A stretch of 64,000 bases of DNA from Cordilura impudica (taxonomy: Eukaryota; Arthropoda; Insecta; Diptera; Scathophagidae): NCBI GenBank assembly GCA_963682025.1, contig OY821517.1:26269620-26333619 (forward strand), read 5' to 3'. Shown one piece after another: positions 56,439-64,000 of the stretch. The position numbers and the translations under genes were made by a program. Position 1 is the stretch's first letter. The number at the start of each line of letters is the position of its first letter. Under the pieces are notes generated by a model. The model was not told the DNA's origin. It saw nothing but the letters and a program-made list of their open reading frames with translations, and ran no database searches.

Positions 56439-57034
56439 TAAAAAAAAAAACCTTTTTTGTTAAAAGGTTTAACACTTCACTTTTATACTAAAATTCAACT
56501 AAAAATAAAAATGTATAAACCCCCCATAACTTTTTTTATTATCGGTCGATAATTTCGTTTTATAGCAAAAATTAAAGTCTAAAGTCCCACCTACAAAACA
56601 AAAAAAAGCCGCATATCAAAATTCCAATGCAATCAAAAGTATGGATTTTTAACCACCTTCTCGTGAAATGGTAAATTTTTTTAATATAAAATGAGATGAT
56701 ATTTAAGGTAATTCCACATATAACATAATGCCCATTGTTATTACTATTTGTTCAACTTTTTGAAACCTCTACAGCTGTCGGAACAGTTTCAAATGGCTTC
56801 AGTTTCAACAGCAGCTAGCAATTATGTAGCATCGTTCATTTTAGGTTTATTTTTTATTTGTAATAGATTTGGGATTTTTCAGTTTTATCTGCGGGCAGAA
56901 TATGGACTTACCTTAATGCAATGTTAACAGAGATTCCTTCTATTCTTTCAAATACTAAAAGTTAATGTTATTTTCTTTCGGTTTTTTTTTATGTAGTTTT
57001 TTTAAATTTATTAAAACTTATCTATAATATTAAT
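56439..57034. other. AT-rich spacer, nothing recognised
   Basis: No gene or repeat end identified. Confidence 0.35.
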
Positions 57035-57715
57035 AGGCAACGGGATTTCTTTTGACCGACATAAAGATTTTAGTTACCAACCGATTTTGACCAAAAATAC
57101 TTCATTTGAAAGGTATTTCCTTTTAGCTGTCCAACATATTTACAGATTTGCACCGTCTGGAAAATTTTTTGGGAGTAATGGTTATTTAAAGTTGCTACTA
57201 ACACATACATTATAGATATCAAAAGCCCGGTGTTGAATTGTGAATTGGCTAAAATTGATTAGCATACACTTAGGCTCTTATAAAATTATTTATTAACAGT
57301 CCCATTTATAAATCTTCTGTGTATTCAACAAATGAATTTTATTTAAAAGGTGTTGCATTGTGAATTGGCTAAAATTGATTAGCATACCTTTAGGCTCATA
57401 TAAAATTATTTATTAAATGAAAAAATAAAATTTCCTACAATTTGTACTCGATTTTCGAGGGCTGGGCTCTGCTAATATTAATAAAATGAACATAAATAAG
57501 TACGTTTCCTTGCTTTATAATTGTACATTACGTATAATTGTAATTATAATTGTGTTGAATTGAAAACTAATTTTGGACATAAACCTATAATTGGACATAA
57601 ACCAATAACAACAATAATCTATATTTAAAAAGTGTTGAATTGTGAATTGGCTAAAATTGATTAGCATTTCCTAGAATTTGCACTCGAATTTCGAGGGCTG
57701 GGATCTGCTAGTTAT
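57035..57715 (+). repeat. Helitron-like short repeat with internal tandem units
   Basis: The head matches 4485 and 19378 ('ttaataggc', 'ttttgaccgac', 'aaagttgctactaacacata'). 'gtgaattggctaaaattgat' then occurs three times (57240, 57360, 57640). Two successive 3' ends, each a hairpin followed by 'gctctgctaat' or 'gatctgctagt', show a partial tandem duplication. Confidence 0.55.
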
Positions 57716-57749
57716 GAATTGAGACACATCTGATTTTTTTGATTAGATG

Positions 57750-58660
57750 ATAACAACAAGTGAAGTTTTAATGAAAAAATCTATGAATACTGATTGGAAA
57801 TGAATAATTTGATATTTGTTTATATTGTTCCTAAATACATCTAACAATTTATGACGCTTAATGTAATATCAATTATATGTTAACAATGTCCTTATTAAGA
57901 GTTTTAAAATTGTACTGCTGCAATATACTTGTAAGAGCTATTATTGACAGTATTTCGTAAATATTTTAAACTATAACAACAAGATAAGCACGATTGTTAA
58001 TAAGAATTGTAATATAAAAAAAACCGTAAAATAAAATATAAACTAAAAACAAATGTTCATATTAGAGGAAAACTAAATTATGTACTTAAAAAAAAAAAAT
58101 GTTGCACAAAATTATGATTAAAAAAAGAAATTGTTTGAGTGTTACATTTATTAAAACACAGTAAAAATATTTAATCAAAAACTCATTAGACGGTTAACTT
58201 TGGTATTTATTGTATAGAAAAACAAAAAGTGAATTTTCATGAAAAAATCAATGATTATTGGGTGGAAATGAATAATTTGAAATTTGTTTATATTGTTCGT
58301 AAATACACATGACGGTTAATGTAATATCAATTATATGTATGCTAACAGTTTTATTTTGTTTCAATAAACTTGTAAGAGCTATTGTTGACAGTGTTTCGTA
58401 AATATTTTAAAGGATAACAACAAGATAAGCACGATTGTTAGCAATAATTGTAATACAAATAAAACAATAAAATAAAATATAAACTAAAAACAAATGTTCA
58501 TATTAGAAGAAAACTAAATTATTTACTAAAAAACAAAAAAAAAAAAATACAAAAAAATTAGCACAAAATTATGATTTAAAAAATAAATTGTTTGAGTGTT
58601 ACATTTATTAAAACACAGTAAAAATAATTTAATCAAACTTATATACATTAAAAAAAACAT
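57750..58660. repeat. Direct duplication of receptor 5' flank
   Basis: 57750-58170 and 58220-58660 align over their length with small indels: 'ggaaatgaataatttga', 'taacaacaagataagcacga', 'actaaaaacaaatgttcata' and 'ttgtttgagtgttacattta'. The flank of the complete receptor (37200-37650) is a more distant third copy. Confidence 0.75.
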
Positions 58661-58830
58661 AATTTAATAACGAGAAGAATCAAGAAATTCATCGACATAA
58701 TTCAATAAGCAACTCTAATGCCAATAACGAATATAGCTATTTTAAATGTCATATTTCTTTCTTTAGCATATTAAATATTAATACAATCTAAAAATCAATT
58801 TGGACACTAATATATGTACGGTTTTTAAAA

Positions 58831-59618
58831 ATGCCCAGAAATTTTGAAGATTTCATTCATCTTCCATATAAACTTCTCAAATCGATTGGTTATGACTTTT
58901 TGGATAAAACAAAAGCAATATGGCTGAAAGGCTTAATGACACTATATTTAATTGTCTCGCTACTATCTTGTAGCTACGTAACGTATTACGCTGTGATTGT
59001 AACAATCAATCTATTACTGGCCGGAGTATTAAATAAAACGCTATTTTATCGTCATTTAAACGACATTAATTTTAGTGTTGTAGGGCTTTTAAAATGTTTC
59101 TACTTCGTCCGACAACTACAACAAAATAAGAAAATATGTAAAGAATTTCGCATTATATTTCCAAAATCTCGCAAAGAACATGAGCAATATCGTAGCCAGA
59201 ATTATTTTTGGCCGCAATGGATAAAATTTATGTTCTATTTGTATTTTAGTTCCGTTTTACTTATACTATTTGCACCTTTAGCCTTTTCCATTTGTGATTA
59301 TTTGTTCCAATATTTTAAGGTGGGTTATGCGACAGCAAGATTTTCTTATCTTAAAGTCTATGACCTAGAATACACCATTGACCATCATAGTCCGTTGGCC
59401 TATTGTTTCTTGTATACATTAGAAGTGATAAATGTTCATTTTACTACGGTCTTTAGTATTGGCCCCGATATATGGCTGGTGGCATATGCCATGCAATTGT
59501 GTATGCATTTTGATTTTATAGCCAGATCGTTGGAATCATACGAACCGATGGAAGAGAAGTCCGTTAAGGATTGTCAATTTATTGGAGTTTTAATAGAGAA
59601 ACATCAAATTGTATTGAA
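58831..59618 (+). CDS. Odorant receptor (7tm_6) exon 1, partial gene
   Basis: MPRNFEDFIHLPYKLLKSIG to the exon end ...EKHQIVLK with donor AA|gtgagt at 59618. Exactly the same length (788 bases) as exon 1 at 37854, and most residues identical; differences cluster in the fourth/fifth membrane region (residues 140-165). The exon is undamaged. No later exons appear before 64000. The 4.4 kb after it hold transposons only, so the remaining exons are expected past the window, mirroring the long intron of the neighbour. If they are missing there, this is a truncated gene. Odorant-gated channel subunit. Confidence 0.85.
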
Positions 59619-59715
59619 GTGAGTATTTCTTGTTAGTCCCAAATTACAATTGGACCGATCGGCTGCAGCTACAAAATTAGTGTTTACAAGAATTTCACCA
59701 GAATTTATTTAGTAT

Positions 59716-59808
59716 TTATACGCTCACCACTGTGCAGAGGGTATATATCAGTTTGTCAGAAAGTATATACATTATTGATCAATATAACAACTCGAGTTGA
59801 TGTAGATA
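59716..59808 (+). repeat. Helentron-like family 2, left part (split)
   Basis: Matches 8249-8390: 'ccactgtgcagagggtatat', 'ataacaactcgagttgatgt'. Interrupted at TA by the mariner at 59809 and resumed at 61081 with 'tgtccgtctgtc'. Confidence 0.65.
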
Positions 59809-61080
59809 AAGGGTTTTTCAATAAGAGCGCTACAAAAGTTTTTTTAAATAAAACAAAAACGGTTTTGGGTATCAATGAAATTCTTTATTCCTGTCAAAGT
59901 ACGTTCGATGCCATTATGTATGGAAATCGATCTCTTTTGCATTGCCACCACGGGCACGCTTGCAGAAGTCCAGACGCTGAACCCAATTTCCGACGGTTTT
60001 CAAGCATAAATTTGCCGATACTGCTGCAATTTCACGTTCGATATTCGTACGAAGTTCATCAATCGTCGCTGGCTTGTTGGCACAGACCAAAGACTTGACG
60101 TAGCCCCTTGGAAATAGTCCAACGGCGTCAAATCGCACGACCGAGGCGGCCAATCGACTGGACCATTTCGTGAGATAACACGTTCTCCAAACTTGGTTTC
60201 CAATAAATTGATTGTGACATTCGCTGTGTGGCTTGTGGCGCCGTCCTGTTGGAACCACATGTCCTCCAAGTCCATATCATCCAATTGGAGCCAAAAATAT
60301 TCGGTTATCATTGAAAGGTAGCGATTCCCATTCACAGTAACGTGCCGGTCTTGATCATCACGGAAGAAGTACGGCCTAATGACGCTGCCGGCCCATAAAC
60401 CGCACCAAACCGTAATTTTTTCGAGATGCAATGATGATCAATAACGAATATTTTGTTTATTGACGAAGCCATTCAGCCAGAAATGAGCCTCATCGCTGAA
60501 GATGATTTTTCGATGAAAATCTGAATCATTTTCAAGTTGTTGCTCAGCCCAATTCACGAACATACGACGCTTCTGGTGGTCAAGCGGCTTCAGTTCTTGC
60601 GTCAATTTGATCTTGTAAGGATGTAGGCCAAGATCTTTTCGCAAAATTCGCCACAATGACGTCACAGAGATGCTCAACGCTTGAGAACGACGTGTGAGAG
60701 ACACATTTGGGCTTTCTTCAACTGAAGCCACAGCGGCAGCAATATTCTCAACACTACGGGCACTTCTTTGTCTCACTGGCACGGGAACATTTTGTACTGT
60801 GCCTGTGGATTCAAATTTTTCCACTAGACGCTCAATTGTTGATCAGCTAGGACGATTATGACGACCATAAATTGGACGTAGCGCTCTTAACGTTGAGGCC
60901 ACTGACTCCGAATTTCGGTAGTAAATTTTAATAATTTCGACTCGTTGTTGGCTCGTATATCTTTCCATCATGAAATCGCAAACCTTACTGAAGAGAAATG
61001 TCAAAAGAGCGGCAAGAAATATGGCGTCGTTTGCTGTCCCTGTCTTTCTACTTTTGTAGCGTCCCTGTTGAAAAACCCTT
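59809..61080 (-). mobile_element. Mariner-like transposon, complete ends
   Basis: TIRs from AAGGGTTTTTCAATAAGAGC at 59809 and the reverse complement of AAGGGTTTTTCAACAGGGAC at 61080, flanked by TA on both sides (59807-59808 and 61081-61082). 1272 bp. It inserted into a family-2 Helentron-like repeat. Confidence 0.9.
59914..60968 (-). pseudogene. Mariner-like transposase, several lesions
   Basis: Starts MERYTSQQRVEIIKIYYRN at 60968. A stop lies near 60843. The frame 60824-60438 carries RKDLGLHPYKIKLTQELKPL and IIFSDEAHFWLNGFVNKQN (first catalytic Asp). After a frame change, 60431-60000 carries ITVWCGLWAG, MWFQQDGATSHTA (second) and WPPRSCDLTPLDYF (third, 36 residues after the second by my count). 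Another frame change gives the end ...ARGGNAKEIDFHT. Three lesions. Closest in this window to 63133 and 2479. Confidence 0.85.
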
Positions 61081-61127
61081 TATGTCCGTCTGTCTGTCTG
61101 TGGAAATCACGCTCCTTCACAAAAATA

Positions 61128-61760
61128 CCATTTCCTAGACCGACTGTACCATACCCTATATCATGCATTTAGATAATGGGTCTTTGGTCAAACTCATTGG
61201 ATATAGAAATAAGCATAAATCAAATTTGAGTGGCATTGTTACTAATTGTTTTGCCTTCGGATACGAAAAAGTTCATATCTTATATGGGCACTAGGTCGAA
61301 AAATGGTCCAATCCAGATCATATTTGGTAAAGTCACTTATTTTTTGCAAACACATATAAAAACCCAATTTGAGAAAAATCTGTGAAATATATATTTTTTT
61401 TGTTTTCATAGATTTAAGTAAAGATCGGGAAGCAGCTTATATGGGGCTATGACTAAGAATTAATCTAAAGGGATTATTTTTGGACTACTAATTAATGGGT
61501 GTAATAAACACACACAAACCAAATTTGACCGAGATCAATATGATAATTTGGATCTTATTTCAATTTAAGTCGATCTCATAGGGACCATGTGTATGGGGAC
61601 CATGGCTGAACATGCACCTTTTTCACCAATTTCAATATCGGTCGTCGTATAGTCGATAAAAGCTTGCACACCAAATTTCGTCAAGATATATTAATATTTG
61701 GGACGTGTAGTTTGATTACAAGGTTTACATGGACACACAGACACAGAGGGGACATGGGAT
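61128..61760 (+). repeat. Helentron/INE-like repeat, family 1, decayed
   Basis: 'ctagaccgactgtaccatac' start, then 'ggatatagaaataagcataa', 'gatcgggaagcagcttatat', 'tgtagtttgattacaaggtt', 'acatggacacacagacacag'. The 3' end is lost. Confidence 0.65.
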
Positions 61761-61789
61761 GACTGTTGCTGTTTCCCATTAGCAAGGTG

Positions 61790-62940
61790 AGAAATGTGTG
61801 GGACGGTTTTGAACAATGCTAAACGCATGTCATGCCTAACACCCAATCGATTTATCTATTTTGTTTTTATACTAACCAATGTTAAAAATGCAGATTCACT
61901 AAAATTCTTTAAGATTTTGATTGGTAAATTTTTCTTTCAACATGGCGTTACTCGGAAAATCGATAAGATCCTCCTTTAACAATTCAGAGTCGTACATGTA
62001 ATCCAAATTAAGTATGAAGGGGTTCCGAATCCATTGATCATTTTCAAATTGTATTCAAAAAGATACTTATCAAAATTTTCAAAAATGTCAGTTTTAACCC
62101 TTAATAAGTCCTCATCTACGAAAATAATTTCGAGGGTCGGGAAATTTGGGTAATTATCTTTTGATACGCGTTGCTTCCAGAGAGCTAATTTTTGCTGGAT
62201 CCTTGATCCTTACATCTGATATTTGAAGTAATATATTCAAATCATTCAAATGGGAAATATATCTGCAAGATAACCCAATGACACCGCAAAATTGATTGTT
62301 TCAAATTCTAGGTATAGTTTATTTTCGCCCTTTCGAAGAAATATTATTATCTCCGTTTTAAGTTCCATAACATGAGTAAAGACTCGTCCACGTGAAAGCC
62401 ACCTTATGTCGGTGTGATAAAGCAACATTTCATGAGAAGCTTCAACTTCTTGGCACAATATTTTGAAAAGCCTGTGATTTAACGCTCGAGATCGAATGAA
62501 ATTCACAGCTTGGACCGTAATATGCATGTAATATGATGCCAATGCATGGCGATGTAGAAAGCAGTGCATAACCAAAACATGTGAAGCTACCGCTCGGACC
62601 AAAGCTCCAGAGTTTTTTCCTAACATGGAACGTGCATCATCTGTGCATATTAATCTCAACTTTGTCTTTCAATCGAGACCATTTTCTGTAAAAAAAACTC
62701 ATCAATTAACTGGTAAACATCTGAAGCTTTTGTGGTAGCTTAAAGCGGACAAAAATTCTTCTTAAATGTCTGTTTCGGTGGCATATCTTACAAAGGTCAT
62801 AGGTGCAGTTAACTTGTAGTGAGCTACATCAGAACTCTCATCCAGCTGTAGGCCGAAATGCAAATGGCCTTCCCTTTTGCATTATTCATAAAATAAATTA
62901 AATATAGAATATTAACAATTACACGTTGATCAAACATACC
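61790..62940 (-). pseudogene. hAT-superfamily (ZBED5/SCAND3-like) transposase remnant
   Basis: From the right on the minus strand: HFGLQLDESSDVAHYKLTAP (first catalytic Asp region), FVRYATETDI, then the open part 62659-62246: ICTDDARSMLGKNSGALVRA, HCFLHRHALASYY, AVNFIRSRALNHRLFKILC, LLYHTDIRWLSRGRVF. The C-terminal DYPNFPTLEIIF-like debris runs to about 61800. The motifs match hAT proteins of the ZBED5 group. Several stops. TIRs not found. Confidence 0.75.
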
Positions 62941-63020
62941 AGCTACTGAGCATATACTATACATACATCGATACATCAAAACCAATTCACCATCAAACTA
63001 ACAACAGATTATCATTAATA

Positions 63021-64000
63021 CCGGGTGATCCAAGTAGAGATACTTTTTTCAATAGCCTTTTTTTGACAGATAACGTGTTAGTCGTGTCATGCTGTCATGT
63101 TATTTTTGTTTAGTATTGTTTGGCATTTCATCATGGAAAGATTTACGCCTGAAGAACGTTTACAAATCGTTCAACTTTATTACGAAAATGCACGTTCTGT
63201 GAGGAATGTGTTTCGTGCACTTCGTTCAACTTATGGTCAACATAATCGGCCTACTGAGCGTACTATTCGCAACATCATCACCCATCTTGAGACCCAGCAT
63301 TCATTATTGGATAATATTCGACCGAATAGACCATGTCCAGCACGCAGTGAAGAAAATATAGCGACCGTAGCTGAGAGTGTACACGAAAATCGTGGAGAGT
63401 CGATTCGGCGCAGTTCGCAGCAACTCAGAATGACGTATGGAACGACTTGGCGCATTTTACGTCGAGATCTTAAATTGAAAGTGTACAAAATACAGCTTGT
63501 GCAAGAACTGAAGCCGCCCGTCCTTCCCGAGCGACATCGCTTCACTCTATGGGCTCTTGAAAAGTTCCAAGAAGATCCGACGTTTTCGAGTCAAATTTTG
63601 TTCAGCGATGAAGTCCATTTCTGGCTGAATGGGTATGTAAACAAGCATAATTGCCGCATTTGGGACGAAGAGCAACCTGAAGAGATTCAAGAGCTGCCAC
63701 TTCATCCAAAAAAAACAACGGTTGGCGTTGGTTTGTCGGCCGGTGGAATCATCGGTCCATATTTCTTCAAAAATTATGCCGGTGAGAACGTAACCGTCAA
63801 TGGCAACCGTTATCGTGCCATGATAACCGACTATTTGATGCCTTAAATTGAAGCTCGTGATCTCGGCGACATTTGGTTTCAACAAGACGGCGCCACTTCC
63901 CACACAGCGCATCAATCAATGGATTTATTGAGAGAACACTTCGGTGAGCAGATAATTTCACGTTTTGGGCCGGTCGATTGGCCACCAAGATCGTGTGATA
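63021..64000 (+). mobile_element. Mariner-like transposon, runs off window
   Basis: Left TIR CCGGGTGATCCAAGTAGAGA at 63021, after TA at 63019-63020. The right end lies beyond 64000. Confidence 0.75.
63133..64000 (+). pseudogene. Mariner-like transposase, one nonsense codon, partial
   Basis: MERFTPEERLQIVQLYYENA start. Catalytic Asp in QILFSDEVHFWLNGYVN; GGIIGPYFFKNYAGENVTVN; then a TAA at 63844-63846 (probably from CAA) after DYLMP. The same frame continues IEARDLGDIWFQQDGATSHT (second Asp) and GPVDWPPRSCD at the window edge (third). One lesion in 868 bases suggests recent loss of function. An in-frame upstream Met (63097) is unlikely, because alignment with the other mariner copies begins at MER. 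Confidence 0.85.

Noticed and set aside
63237..63915. Minus-strand frames of 102 and 122 codons
   Set aside because: Shadows of the mariner transposase at 63133.

Overview
The window looks like AT-rich nuclear DNA from a higher fly, probably a calyptrate. This is inferred from fly-type odorant receptor genes with GT-AG introns, many Helentron/INE-like repeats built around GTCC/GGAC microsatellites, mariner, Tc1, gypsy/errantivirus and R1/jockey-like remnants, and the absence of any bacterial feature. No tRNA, rRNA or CRISPR array was seen.

Host genes: the only convincing host genes are a tandem plus-strand cluster of insect odorant receptors (7tm_6 family). A broken copy lies at 20392-21781. 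One complete gene can be assembled from four exons between 37854 and 50942; its splice phases agree and give 399 aa. Exon 1 of a third, very similar copy lies at 58831-59618, and the rest of it presumably lies past the window. The complete gene has a first intron of about 11.8 kb packed with nested transposons.

Layout: 0-7 kb holds a Myb/SANT-type remnant, a near-intact mariner, non-LTR RNase H debris and a degraded Tc1-like element. 7-10 kb holds Helentron-like repeats and AT-rich DNA. 10.1-13.5 kb is an apparently intact DNA transposon: about 0.5-kb terminal inverted repeats (TIRs), CACTA-like ends, a 3-bp target duplication and a two-exon 566-aa transposase. 16.8-18.9 kb is a decayed relative with the same kind of ends. 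22-25 kb is layered retroposon and Tc1 debris. 25.2-33.8 kb is a minus-strand gypsy-like element with an env gene, interrupted by a Transib transposon. 34.7-37.1 kb holds non-LTR fragments. 39.3-42.7 kb is a giant foldback. 43.2-50.3 kb is a Transib-rich nest. 51.2-57.7 kb holds Tc1, Helentron-like and mariner remnants. 59.7-64 kb holds two more mariner-like elements and a hAT remnant.

Most notable: several Transib elements, the transposon family ancestral to the RAG1 recombinase. The best-bounded copy (46455-48536) has perfect 5-bp CGTCG target duplications. Both of its ends start with the exact RSS heptamer CACAGTG, followed 22 or 23 bp later by the nonamer-like GCAAAAATC. The second highlight is the intact long-TIR transposon at 10110-13506. 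Its transposase belongs to a widespread arthropod family with a DEHGERFHQ motif that I cannot name with certainty.

Everything was read by eye. Family names rest on recalled motifs, not searches, and boundaries of degraded elements are approximate.
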